Shown: positions 26,121-34,586, numbered from the stretch's first letter. The stretch: 38,334 nucleotides of DNA from Thermoanaerobaculia bacterium (GCA_028066595.1 JALCBJ010000062.1:1-38334); one strand, 5' to 3'. Numbers and translations are program-made. Notes: generated by a model not told the origin, from the sequence alone.

Positions 26121-29100
26121 TTAGTGCCGGCCTTCCCTCCAATCGCCCAAGAGCACGAATCCAGCCCAGAAGTAGGGAGCTCGCCATCCCGGCTGAGCCC
26201 TCAGCTCGTTCTGCGCTTGCTGCAAGGCGGCCGGTGCTGAAAGGTCGTTTCGCAGCAGGCCGGTATAGAAATATTTCATCAGTTCGGCTGTAGCTCGGTC
26301 ATCGACCTTCCAGAGACTTACCAGAACACTCGACGCCCCAGCCCTGAAGAAGCCCTGGGGTAGCCCCACAAAGCCTTCGCCTCGTACCTCCTGACCGAGC
26401 GCGGTCTCGCAGGCACTCAACACCACGAGCTCGGCTGGAAGCTCGAGCGACGCTACTTCATGCGCGTAGAGCACCTCGTCTTCCCGCTCGCCCGATGCGT
26501 TCTCTCGTTCGAAGACCAGCCGGCTCAGTTCGGGTCGCTCCGAATCGATCTCGCCGTGAGCAGCAAGATGAAGGTAACGATAGGAGCTGAGCCTTGGATT
26601 GCCGAGGGAGGCGGCGGTCACCTCGGCGGCGACGGCGCGCGGTCCCTGCGTCTCGTCCGCAAGCTTGCGTATCGCAGCCGCTTCGTAGCTCGCATAGACG
26701 AGAGATCCCCGTGTTCCAGAACGCTGGATACTTGTGCCGTCGGGCGCATCGGACGCGGTCGATGCCGCGTCGGTGTCGTTTCCGAAGGGCTTTCCTGTCA
26801 GGACGGCGACTCCGCCTGTCCAGGTCCTCCCCACGGCCCTTCGGCGGAGCGCTGCGATGCTGGAAGCGGACGGCAAGACCACAACCTCATGGCGGGCGAC
26901 GAGGGGCACCCACTCAGATCCTGAGCCTGCCCTCTCCTCCCCTTCCCCAGGCAACGGCAATGCAGCGAACGGCAGATAGTGAAGAGCCCCGTCGGCAACG
27001 ATCAGCAACCGCCGATGCTCAAGGGACTCCACGAACGGAGCCAGCAAGATCTCTGAAAGTTGCTTCAAGACCTGATGGGTGCGACCCCGCGTCTCGCGGA
27101 GATGGCTTGCCTGCAGCAGGCGATGGGCCTTGCGCACCAGAGCCGAGATTCCATCGGCCGTCGGCAGCTCGAAGCCGTTGAAGGAGGCCGCCGAGAGCAA
27201 CCACACATAGCTCTTCTCGTCTCCGAGTCGGTACGCGAGCAGGAGGCTGTCTGCGTCTAGCACCTCGCTGCGGATCTCGTCGACACCGAGGAGACGATCC
27301 TGACGAAGCTCCCCCACCACGCCGTCAGCAGCAGCTATCTCACCGCGGATCGAGCGCAACTTGCGGACCGCCTCGTCGAGCTTCGACTCGATAGCCCGCA
27401 TCTGGCCGACAGACGAGCTGCGCCTCCGCAAGACTTGTTGTTGGCGCGAAAGTAGCTCCAGTTCGAGCACGGCCTGCTGTTCCGAGGTGTCTTGGCCTGC
27501 CGTGGTGTTCGACGCTTCGGCGATCTGATCGAACAGAGCTCGTGCGCGTGATCGCTCATGGACCTCGAAGGCACGCCGGTGGTACCCCACGCTGGGTTCG
27601 CGTTGGTGCAACTCCATCAGTAAGTCCACCAGGAATCCAATATCTTTCTGATGGCGAGCCAAGAACGCAGCACGGAGGTCGGGTGTGGCGGCCCGAACCC
27701 GAAGACGATCTACGCGTTCCAACGCTGTGTTCATCTGCTCCAACGCATCCATCAGGTTTCCTTGCTCGCGAAGAGCACGGGCGGTTCCCACTCGAGATGA
27801 CACCTCACCCTCGGCATCACTGAGCTCATGGAACAACTCGTGTGCTCGTCGAAAGTACTGCTCCGCTTTGCCGGGCGCTCCCATTCCCAACACCAACCTG
27901 CCGAGACTCTCGGCAACGCGTGCCCGATCACGTGGCGTGCCAGACTCCTCGAAGATGTCTTGGGCTGCATGCTGTGCTTCCGCCGCCTCCTGCAGCCGCC
28001 CTAGCCGTTCGTAGACCGCACCCAGGCTCCGCAACGTCACGGCGCGCCCACGCTGCGAGTCTGCGATGTCGCGCTGCGCACTGGCAGCCTCCAGACTGCT
28101 GAGAGCAGCCGTAGGATCGCCAGCCTCGAGCTGGATCTGCCCGATGGCGGTCAGCGCCATCGCCTGGAGGGAGGCGCTTTTCACCTGACGACCGATGTCG
28201 AGGGCTCGTCCGAGATCCACCTGGGCCTGATGGTTCTGTCCCAGGGAGTGGTAAAAACGGCCTCGATTGTTGAACGCGCGACCGAGTTCCACTGAGATCC
28301 CATCGTCCTGGAGCACTTCGAGGGCCTGGTCGTAGTACGTCAACGCATCCTGAAAGTCGCCGCGATAGCGACTGGCAAGACCTAGGTTGCCCAAGGACCA
28401 AGATTCCCCGATCCGATCGCCGTTCTCCCGTTTGAGCGAAAGTGCTCTAGTCCAATAGCCGACAGCTTGATCAATGTCACCCAGGTCGAAATACACCCGA
28501 CCCATGTTGTTGAGTACGCCCGACCTGCGCCGAACGTCGCCGAGCGCGGCGAAAAGGCCGCGCGAGCGTTCGTAGTAGGTCAGCGCGACCTGTGGCTGCT
28601 CGAGAACCTTACGGTGCAGCCATCCGAGCCGCTGAAGTGCCTCCGCTTGGCGAGTCAAATCACCGATGGCTTCGAAGCCGGACAGCGCGTCAAGGTAGCT
28701 CTTCGCCACCTGCGCTGGCGTCGCACGATCGCGCTGTTGCCACCAGACCTCGCACTCGGCAAAAAGGCGATCCGAGGCGGCTCGGGTTCGATCGTCCGCC
28801 GTCGGCAGGCGGGCAGCGCTGACTTCGAGGGTGACTGCAACCGATGGCGACTCACAATCGTCACGTTTCACCTCGAGAAGATGTCGCCCGGGGGCGGATG
28901 CGAGAAGGTGGATCCGCTCGCGCCCTTCGTTCCCCGCCGGATCAACGAACACCAGCGGCTGCCGTAAGGGATCCAGGGCGATGACCTCCATGTCACATCC
29001 CTCCTGGTACGCGACGATCTCCACGAGCTCCTGATCCAGATGGAGCTCGAAGCGCAAGACTTCGGAGCCTTCGAACTTCCGACGTACCACTGTGCCCGGA

Positions 29101-29303
29101 GTCGGATCGAGCGCGGTTGCCGGACCCTCGGGCGCCGCCAAGTCGTCTCCGTGCTCAGGGGCTGGCGCGTCGATGGCCGCCGAGGCGTCCCCGTGCTCAG
29201 GGACCGGTTCGTTGGTGGCTACCGGCCGGTTCTCGCAACCCACCGAGAGCGCTGCCAGGGCACAGACGCTGACCAGGTACACCGACACCGGTATTCGGTT
29301 CAT
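26121..29303 (-). CDS. TPR-CHAT caspase-fold protein, probable lipoprotein
   Basis: A 1060-residue protein. The N-terminus is a signal sequence ending LSVGC, with Cys23 as likely lipid site; the -3 residue is Ser, a weak lipobox. After a low-complexity linker comes a beta domain (about 70-155), then about nine TPR-like repeats (LNNMGRVYFDLGDIDQAVGY, SLGNLGLASRYRGDFQDALT and others), a helical segment, and a C-terminal CHAT domain with the His-Cys dyad: LHLAAHGEID (His about 916) and LVVLSACETALGQ (Cys about 965), then GFFRAGASSVLVSLWKV. CHAT domains are caspase-like proteases. ATG 29303 overlaps the preceding stop (ATGA), so translation is probably coupled. It likely acts outside the cytoplasm, in contrast to the well-known cytoplasmic CHAT effectors. 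Confidence 0.88.
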   Translation of the reverse strand: MNRIPVSVYLVSVCALAALSVGCENRPVATNEPVPEHGDASAAIDAPAPEHGDDLAAPEGPATALDPTPGTVVRRKFEGSEVLRFELHLDQELVEIVAYQEGCDMEVIALDPLRQPLVFVDPAGNEGRERIHLLASAPGRHLLEVKRDDCESPSVAVTLEVSAARLPTADDRTRAASDRLFAECEVWWQQRDRATPAQVAKSYLDALSGFEAIGDLTRQAEALQRLGWLHRKVLEQPQVALTYYERSRGLFAALGDVRRRSGVLNNMGRVYFDLGDIDQAVGYWTRALSLKRENGDRIGESWSLGNLGLASRYRGDFQDALTYYDQALEVLQDDGISVELGRAFNNRGRFYHSLGQNHQAQVDLGRALDIGRQVKSASLQAMALTAIGQIQLEAGDPTAALSSLEAASAQRDIADSQRGRAVTLRSLGAVYERLGRLQEAAEAQHAAQDIFEESGTPRDRARVAESLGRLVLGMGAPGKAEQYFRRAHELFHELSDAEGEVSSRVGTARALREQGNLMDALEQMNTALERVDRLRVRAATPDLRAAFLARHQKDIGFLVDLLMELHQREPSVGYHRRAFEVHERSRARALFDQIAEASNTTAGQDTSEQQAVLELELLSRQQQVLRRRSSSVGQMRAIESKLDEAVRKLRSIRGEIAAADGVVGELRQDRLLGVDEIRSEVLDADSLLLAYRLGDEKSYVWLLSAASFNGFELPTADGISALVRKAHRLLQASHLRETRGRTHQVLKQLSEILLAPFVESLEHRRLLIVADGALHYLPFAALPLPGEGEERAGSGSEWVPLVARHEVVVLPSASSIAALRRRAVGRTWTGGVAVLTGKPFGNDTDAASTASDAPDGTSIQRSGTRGSLVYASYEAAAIRKLADETQGPRAVAAEVTAASLGNPRLSSYRYLHLAAHGEIDSERPELSRLVFERENASGEREDEVLYAHEVASLELPAELVVLSACETALGQEVRGEGFVGLPQGFFRAGASSVLVSLWKVDDRATAELMKYFYTGLLRNDLSAPAALQQAQNELRAQPGWRAPYFWAGFVLLGDWREGRH

Positions 29304-30082
29304 CTCGGCGATGGCTCTCCGTCTCGGGACGGCCCCCGTTCGAGTGGAAACGTCTCGAGTAGGTGTCGGTCTTGCTCTCCCTCGACGCCGTACAGACGGA
29401 CCTCGGAGGCACCTGACCTCAACCATGTGCTCTGCACTCCTAGCCGAAAGGTGCCGTAGGCACTGGGGCGTAGCGGCCCGCTCCACAACACTTCGCCCGT
29501 GGAACTCACCAGCTCGGCGGCGAACCTATCGAAGGGTGCGGCATCGGGTAGGTTGAGCACCAGGATTGCGAATCCCGCGCTTTCCGGAAACACCGCCGGA
29601 TCTATCGGGTCGAGGCTCCGAACTGATCCTCGAGGAAATAAGTCGAGAATCGGAGCATCTGGTTGAGCACTCTCCAAGCTAGCGAGCTCCTCTCGCTGCT
29701 GTTCGATGATCCGCTGTTGCGACAACACCAGCCAAGACAAGCCCGCGGCGAACAGGACGGAAGCGGCCACAGCGAGGGCCCTCCAAGGCGACCGGCGCGG
29801 GATTCGGGACCGTAGATCTCGCCAGGCTCGCACTGTCCGAAGATCAGTCGAGCCGCTGGTGGGCGTTTCCGGATTCAGAAACGCATCGAGCTCGAGCACC
29901 TGTTCGAGGGAACTTCTACTGGAGACCAGATGATCCTGGACGCGGTCCGCGCTCGCCGGATCGAGCTCGTCAGAGCAGTACGCCAGCAACTCGTCCAAAC
30001 TAGGACGGTCGCTATCCTCCGGCAGCCCCCCATCGGCGATGGCCGCTGCCAGCTCGTCGCGTAGTGTTTGTGAATCAACCAT
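29300..30082 (-). CDS. Anti-sigma-factor-like membrane protein without zinc motif
   Basis: A 260-residue protein whose N-terminal half (PSLDELLAYCSDELDPASAD, RVQDHLVSSRSSLEQVLELD) has the helical layout of zinc anti-sigma domains but lacks the HxxxCxxC pair. A membrane helix spans about 101-120 (RALAVAASVLFAAGLSWLVL), followed by a short coiled segment and a beta-rich outer domain (FAILVLNLPDAAPFDRFAAE, EVRLYGVEGEQ). The start overlaps the ECF sigma stop by eight bases, and its own stop overlaps the CHAT start. Position, topology and N-terminal layout point to an anti-sigma factor for the upstream sigma. The family itself is not one I can name. Confidence 0.7.
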   Translation of the reverse strand: MVDSQTLRDELAAAIADGGLPEDSDRPSLDELLAYCSDELDPASADRVQDHLVSSRSSLEQVLELDAFLNPETPTSGSTDLRTVRAWRDLRSRIPRRSPWRALAVAASVLFAAGLSWLVLSQQRIIEQQREELASLESAQPDAPILDLFPRGSVRSLDPIDPAVFPESAGFAILVLNLPDAAPFDRFAAELVSSTGEVLWSGPLRPSAYGTFRLGVQSTWLRSGASEVRLYGVEGEQDRHLLETFPLERGPSRDGEPSPR

Positions 30083-30722
30083 GTGTTGCCGTCTCTTCGA
30101 TCTCTGCCAAGATTCCTCCGAGTTGTTCTTTCGCTTGCGACATATGAGCCTTGACCGTACCGATCGAGATCCTCAAGACCACAGCGATCTGCTGATACGT
30201 CAGCTCATGGTAGGCCCACAGGACGACACAACGGCGGCGCTGTGCTGGAAGCCTCTCGATCGCCAGCCGAAGCAGCTGCCTACGCTCCTCTTGTAGCAAG
30301 GCGGACGGCGCGGCGTTCTCCGCCGTCCTGTGGCGCGCGGGGTCGGCAGATTGCGTAACGGACTCCTCAAGCTCCGTCTGATGCCCCCAAGGCCAGCTCG
30401 ACTGCGCTCGCGTCGCCGATGTCTTGAGAACATTCCAAGCGATCCGAAACAACCAGGCGCCGAACGGTGCCTGCCACTGGTAGCCGTCGAGGCCCTTGTA
30501 TGCCCTCAGAAACGTCTCCTGCATCAGATCCAGGCTCTCCTCGGTCGACGCGGTGCGGCGGACGAAGAAACCTTCGACTGCACTGTGATGCAGGTCGAAC
30601 AATGTCCTGAAGCTGGCTTCCCGCTCTTCGCCGTCCTGAAACCGCCGAACCGCCCGCGCAACCACATCTGGGTTGTCGGCGTTCGACCCCACCTCGGATC
30701 CGCTGGGGTTTTCCACATCCAT
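30075..30722 (-). CDS. ECF-type RNA polymerase sigma factor
   Basis: About 215 residues. Region 2: FRTLFDLHHSAVEGFFVRRT, LDLMQETFLRAYKGLDGY and FGAWLFRIAWNVLK. Region 4: IERLPAQRRRCVVLWAYHEL, TYQQIAVVLRISIGTVKAHM, SQAKEQLGG. The ATG at 30722 (MDVENPSG) is favoured over the longer open frame to 30809. The gene heads the tight block sigma, anti-sigma-like, CHAT, CxxC protein, kinase. ECF sigma factors with a co-transcribed membrane partner usually respond to envelope or extracellular signals and activate their own operon. A different ECF subfamily from the one at 12.1 kb. Confidence 0.92.
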   Translation of the reverse strand: MDVENPSGSEVGSNADNPDVVARAVRRFQDGEEREASFRTLFDLHHSAVEGFFVRRTASTEESLDLMQETFLRAYKGLDGYQWQAPFGAWLFRIAWNVLKTSATRAQSSWPWGHQTELEESVTQSADPARHRTAENAAPSALLQEERRQLLRLAIERLPAQRRRCVVLWAYHELTYQQIAVVLRISIGTVKAHMSQAKEQLGGILAEIEETATHG

Positions 30723-30797
30723 GGATTCGGAGCGAGCCACCTGGCACGCGACCACCGGAGCAGGCCGAACCAGTCGACCTTCCCCTTTTGAAACACA

Positions 30798-30814
30798 TTG
30801 ACTGTACATGTCAA
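30798..30814. promoter_or_regulatory. TTGAC-N7-GTCAA palindrome upstream of the ECF gene
   Basis: TTGACTGTACATGTCAA is a symmetric pair of TTGAC arms around TGTACAT. On the minus strand it also supplies a perfect -35-like TTGACA (30814-30809), though a matching -10 is poor (TCAAAA after 17 bp). It lies 76 bp upstream of the chosen sigma start and after the subtilase stop, so it is a candidate operator or promoter of the sigma operon. Confidence 0.35.
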
Positions 30815-30894
30815 AATATCAGAACCCTATTGCCTCTACAAGACAAAAATCGCCCACTCGCCGAGCGAGCGGACCGATGGCGGATCCGTCGAGC

Positions 30895-32805
30895 TCATGG
30901 CACCGAGGACGACCAAGCCAAAGTGTTGCCCGACTCGAAGTCGTCTTCGAAGATCAGATCGGCGTCGCCCACCAAACTCCAATTGAGGAGAATCTCCCCC
31001 GTTGCGCCAGTGAAACCAGTGACTACTATCTGATACTCCGTTCCCGCCGAGGCCAAGAAGCCGACCTGGCTTAGTACCCCGGATGCATCATCATTCTCGG
31101 CCTCCTGGATCAGATCTCTAACGCTTTCTCCAACATAGATGCCAAGCACGGTGTCGAAATTGCTCCCGAAGGTATTGAACTCCACGTGGCCTGACGACGG
31201 CGAGATCCACTTCCACCATACTGAGCTCTCGCCTTTGCCCGACAGGTGCTGTGGTTCACCACATTCGAGGACTGCATCGACATTCGAACCTGCCGTCGTC
31301 CCGCTGCTGCCCACTAGCAGACCACGGCCATCGAAATTGTCATTGCCCGCGGCATCGCCAATCACCAGGTAGTCCAAAGCTTGAGCACAATCGATACGAG
31401 GGTAAATCCAAGACCCAGCGTTGTCCTGGATGCGGGTGACGCACGTACTCGAGACTTCGAGCGCGCGCTCTATGTCAGCGGCTGACAGGGCTCGTGGGGC
31501 CAAACCATCCTTTAGTGCCGCCGCACAGGCCGCGGCCAGAGGAGTGGCCTGCGACGTCCCGGACTGAGTCCCACTTCCGCCATTCGTCGATGTCGACGTT
31601 ACGCGCGCCCCGGGGCTCATGATGTCCGTAGTGTGTGACAGATTGGAGAAGCAAGCGATTTCGTCGACCTGCGTCGAAGGATCGGAGCAGCCAATGGAGA
31701 AACTACCTGCGTAGTCGTACACAGCCCCAACCGACACTGCATCCTCGACGCAGGCAGGGCGCGACATGGTCGAAGCGTGGGCATCGTTGCTACTAGCGGC
31801 AAGAGTCAATACGCCCTGGTCCCGGAGGTTTCCGATGGCTGTAGCGTAGGCTTGAGTCCCAGCATCTGCATCGTCGCAATGCCCGGAGTAGGCGCCGCCT
31901 CCGAGGCTTAGGTTGACTAGGTCAACGCCGAGTGTGTCGTTGTTGTTGGCGATCCAATCAAGAGCATGGAGGACGTCCACGACACTGCCACTACCTGCGG
32001 CGCTGAGGACCTTGACGGCCACCACTTCGGCATCGGGCGCGCCACCCAAGGGGCTCACCGTGCCGCGAGACGTCACGATCCCCGCGACGTGCGTGCCGTG
32101 ACCGTGATCGTCTTCGGCACTTCCATCGCCGGACTCAAAGCCGGTCCCCTCCGGGCAGCATCCGCCCCCGGCTGAGCAATAGCAGCGCTCGACCACCAGA
32201 TCATCCGAAAGGTCGGGGTGATCAGTATCGATTCCGGTGTCGAGTACTGCGACGCGAACGCCGTCACCATCCGCGCCCAGATCGTGCAGCGTATCGAGCC
32301 GGATCTGCGGAACGGACTCGAGCAGTGTCGCGTACTCGGTCTCTGGCTCGTCGATCCGCAACACTTCCGGATCCGCCGCCAGAATCTCCAGAGCCGTAGA
32401 GTCCAGGCTGACGACGATCACGTTCACAGCAAGATATCGACGCCGGACGAGGCTGCTATCGACAGCCACCCTTTTCTCCAGCGCACCTCGGCGGAGCTGG
32501 ATGATCTCCCGGCGTTCTGCAATAGAGCGCCGACGCCAATCCTCAGGAAGCGAGAAGCTGACCAGAGCCTCGACTAGCTCACCACCTTCGAGACGCTCCA
32601 GTACAGCAGGCGAGACCTTGAGTGCCACTACCGATGCAATATCGCCGACGCTTTCGGAGCGTCCTGACGAGTCAGCCTGCGCCGCGCTTGGGCCGGCAAG
32701 TGCGGCTAGCAGACAGAGGCAGGCTAGCCACTGCACCCAATTCCCCGCGACAGTAGCCCTGGTCGTGTCGGACGATTTCGTTTCTAAATGAACTCGCAGC
32801 AACAT
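30895..32805 (-). CDS. Secreted subtilisin-like serine protease (S8) with FESGN tail
   Basis: A 636-residue exported S8 peptidase. Hydrophobic signal core WLACLCLLAALAGPSAAQA (about 26-44) after a long N-terminus. Propeptide about 55-165. Triad Asp189 (VAVLDTGIDTDHPD), His236 (DDHGHGTHVAGI) and Ser418 (QSGTSQATPLAA), with oxyanion Asn340. A Cys-rich loop CYCSAGGGCC (208-217) lies between Asp and His. A PPC-like beta domain follows (about 485-610: SSVWWKWISPSSGHVEFNTF, EYQIVVTGFTG). The C-terminus is IFEDDFESGNTLAWSSSVP. It lies directly upstream of the ECF-CHAT operon on the same strand and may be a target or member of it. A transposase remnant lies upstream. Confidence 0.92.
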   Translation of the reverse strand: MLLRVHLETKSSDTTRATVAGNWVQWLACLCLLAALAGPSAAQADSSGRSESVGDIASVVALKVSPAVLERLEGGELVEALVSFSLPEDWRRRSIAERREIIQLRRGALEKRVAVDSSLVRRRYLAVNVIVVSLDSTALEILAADPEVLRIDEPETEYATLLESVPQIRLDTLHDLGADGDGVRVAVLDTGIDTDHPDLSDDLVVERCYCSAGGGCCPEGTGFESGDGSAEDDHGHGTHVAGIVTSRGTVSPLGGAPDAEVVAVKVLSAAGSGSVVDVLHALDWIANNNDTLGVDLVNLSLGGGAYSGHCDDADAGTQAYATAIGNLRDQGVLTLAASSNDAHASTMSRPACVEDAVSVGAVYDYAGSFSIGCSDPSTQVDEIACFSNLSHTTDIMSPGARVTSTSTNGGSGTQSGTSQATPLAAACAAALKDGLAPRALSAADIERALEVSSTCVTRIQDNAGSWIYPRIDCAQALDYLVIGDAAGNDNFDGRGLLVGSSGTTAGSNVDAVLECGEPQHLSGKGESSVWWKWISPSSGHVEFNTFGSNFDTVLGIYVGESVRDLIQEAENDDASGVLSQVGFLASAGTEYQIVVTGFTGATGEILLNWSLVGDADLIFEDDFESGNTLAWSSSVP

Positions 32806-32934
32806 GATGATCTCCAGAATGTCGTCAGTACATCGAACAAAAGGTCCGCTTACCGGAACAGACTGGCGCGACCTGCAACCTGTTTAGTGGGTAGCAACTC
32901 TCGCGGCCGATCCGCAGGATCCGAGAATGCGTAG

Positions 32935-33340
32935 TGGAGCCTGCCAAACGGTGCTTCCAGCCGCGCGGACGCCTCGCCATGCTGGCCGCGCCGCTGAAGT
33001 GACGCGTCGTGGACCATCGATACCGCTTCAACGATTCGAGGTGTCGTGCGCAACATACGGAGTGGCACGCAGTCGCCGCGCTCCGTCAACAAATGTTTGT
33101 TTTATCGTTTCCCTTGTCGGCCGCAACTGTCACGCGATGATTGCCAGACAGCCGTTCCAGCATCGCGTGGCCGGCAGCGGATTTTCCACTGCCGGCCACG
33201 ATCTCGACCTCGGTGTCGACGATCATTCCGTTGCGAGTCTCGACCAGAATGTGGCCGCCGCGCACGAGATCCGGCTCCGATCCAGAGTTCGACGCCCTCC
33301 GGTTAACCCAATCGTTCACCTGGGTCAAACACCGCGCTGA
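32935..33340 (-). pseudogene. Decayed DDE transposase (IS5/IS1182-like) fragment
   Basis: Successive minus-strand pieces follow the order of a DDE transposase C-terminal half: GGHILVETRNGMIVDTEVE, then LSGNHRVTVAADKGNDK, a frameshift near 33095, FVDGARRLRATPYVAHDTSN, then NR-TGA-SGIDG where the TGA (33028-33030) replaces a likely Arg codon, a further one-base shift, and STTRHFSG, RLEAPFGRL. ADKG-(Y)-D, NRRS-x-IDG and TTRH are signature blocks of these transposases. The N-terminal half and the ends of the element are not visible. A 10-bp inverted repeat (TGGCCGGCAG, 33168-33177 and 33189-33198) lies inside it. Thoroughly dead. Confidence 0.75.
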
Positions 33341-33366
33341 GGCCGGCGGCCGGATGAAACGGAACG

Positions 33367-34029
33367 CTATCTCGAAACAGTCAAGGCTTCCCGTATCTCC
33401 TCATTGCCCACCACCAGCCGGTGCACGATGTCGTAGAAGAACGGTGGCACTTTCTCCTTGGCCGCTTTGGGTGGATTCATGAAAGAGCCCTCCAGGGTTT
33501 CCTTTCCTGTCTCTCGGTTGGAGCCGATCGCCTCGCCGTTGGCGTCGAGGACGGTTACCTCGAAATCCCACTCGACATCGATGTTTACATAGGTATTTGA
33601 ATTGAACTTATGCATCACGACGGCGACGCCTCGCTGCGCCCCTCGCGATCGAATGGTCTCGCCCACGGAGTTCGCCGAAGCCGATTCATCGACCAGAACG
33701 GCGTCAAAGCCGGCAGCCTCCAGGTCGCGGCGGACCGTCTCCGCGACGATCGCGGAGAACGGCTTTCCGCTCGTGGTCTTGACATTGAAAGGATTGCCGT
33801 AGCCGCCTCTCTGCTCGCCGACCCATTCAGGAGGCTCATCGCCCGCAACGATATCCGGGCGGCGGTCGGCGACCGAGAAAAGTATGACCACGGCACCTTC
33901 CCCGACGCTGACAGGAGCCCGAGGTCGATAGTCGAAAGTATGTGTGTTGCCAAATGCGCAGCCCAACGCAGGAAGAACTGCGACGAGAAGGCACAAGAGT
34001 GGAAACTCTTTCAATGATCCGCGTTTCAT
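33367..34029 (-). CDS. Putative outer-envelope lipoprotein
   Basis: A 220-residue lipoprotein precursor: MKRGSLKEFPLLCLLVAVLP, then ALGC with Cys24 as lipid site. The mature part has an early strand with VVILFSVADRRPDIV, a helix FSAIVAETVRRDLEAAGFDA, strands VAVVMHKFNSNTYVNIDVEW and a C-terminal helix DIVHRLVVGNEEIREAL. The layout is reminiscent of YajG-like or LPS-assembly-type small lipoproteins, but I cannot name the family. AAGGAGC stands six bases before the ATG. It follows the beta-barrel gene by 50 bp on the same strand, so the two are likely co-transcribed. Confidence 0.75.
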   Translation of the reverse strand: MKRGSLKEFPLLCLLVAVLPALGCAFGNTHTFDYRPRAPVSVGEGAVVILFSVADRRPDIVAGDEPPEWVGEQRGGYGNPFNVKTTSGKPFSAIVAETVRRDLEAAGFDAVLVDESASANSVGETIRSRGAQRGVAVVMHKFNSNTYVNIDVEWDFEVTVLDANGEAIGSNRETGKETLEGSFMNPPKAAKEKVPPFFYDIVHRLVVGNEEIREALTVSR

Positions 34030-34079
34030 TCTTCGCTCCTTGTGATCCTGTTCATTCTCGAGAAGACGGTGACACCTTA

Positions 34080-34586
34080 CTAGTCGCCGAAGGTGAATCC
34101 CAGACTGAGACTGGCTTCCAGGTCCGAAGCCTCGGAGTGCTCGAACCACCGCGACCTCACATCGGGACGAAGGAACATCCTGTCGCTCAACCGGATGTCG
34201 AGGCCGACACCGAGGTTGAGAGTAAGAACATCGTCGGAATCTACGTCAGCCCAACCCGGACCAGCAAAGAGAAACGCCTGAGCCTTGCTGGCTTCGGAGC
34301 CGAAGTAGATCTTCGCGGAAAGGTCGAGGAACGTAGCGTCGGCGACATCGGTATCAGCGTACCCTAGCGACGCTTCGATACCGATGCGATTGGAGGAGCG
34401 ATAGCCCGCCCTCAGACCATATGTAGTTTCCCGATAGTCCTCTTCGAACGCGAACTGGCCGAGATAAATCTCGAAGGTACCCGAGCCGGCTTGCGCGGCG
34501 GCCGGGCTGGCCCCTCCGAAGGCCTGTGCAAACAGGCTGAGTACAACGATGGACGTCTGGGTGAGAATTCGTGTGTTGTAGTTCAT
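34080..34586 (-). CDS. Small outer-membrane beta-barrel protein
   Basis: A 168-residue protein with signal peptide (IVVLSLFAQAFGGASPAAAQ) and alternating amphipathic strands: TTYGLRAGYRSSNRIGIEAS, FLDLSAKIYFGSE, AFLFAGPGWADVD, LTLNLGVGLDIRLSDRMFLR, and a C-terminal strand SLSLGFTFGD. Length and layout fit an eight-stranded OmpA/OmpX-type barrel ('outer membrane protein beta-barrel' families). GGAG lies ten bases before ATG 34586. The likely partner is the lipoprotein encoded 50 bp downstream. Confidence 0.78.
   Translation of the reverse strand: MNYNTRILTQTSIVVLSLFAQAFGGASPAAAQAGSGTFEIYLGQFAFEEDYRETTYGLRAGYRSSNRIGIEASLGYADTDVADATFLDLSAKIYFGSEASKAQAFLFAGPGWADVDSDDVLTLNLGVGLDIRLSDRMFLRPDVRSRWFEHSEASDLEASLSLGFTFGD

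Noticed and set aside
29304..29486. 61-residue N-terminal extension of the CHAT protein
   Set aside because: It overlaps the anti-sigma-like gene and would bury the signal sequence; ATG at 29303 overlaps the upstream stop as expected for coupling.
32115..32150. TGFESGDGS inside the second subtilase taken as another FESGD tail
   Set aside because: It lies between catalytic Asp and His in the middle of the protease domain, lacks the preceding F-x-D and following Trp; probably chance.
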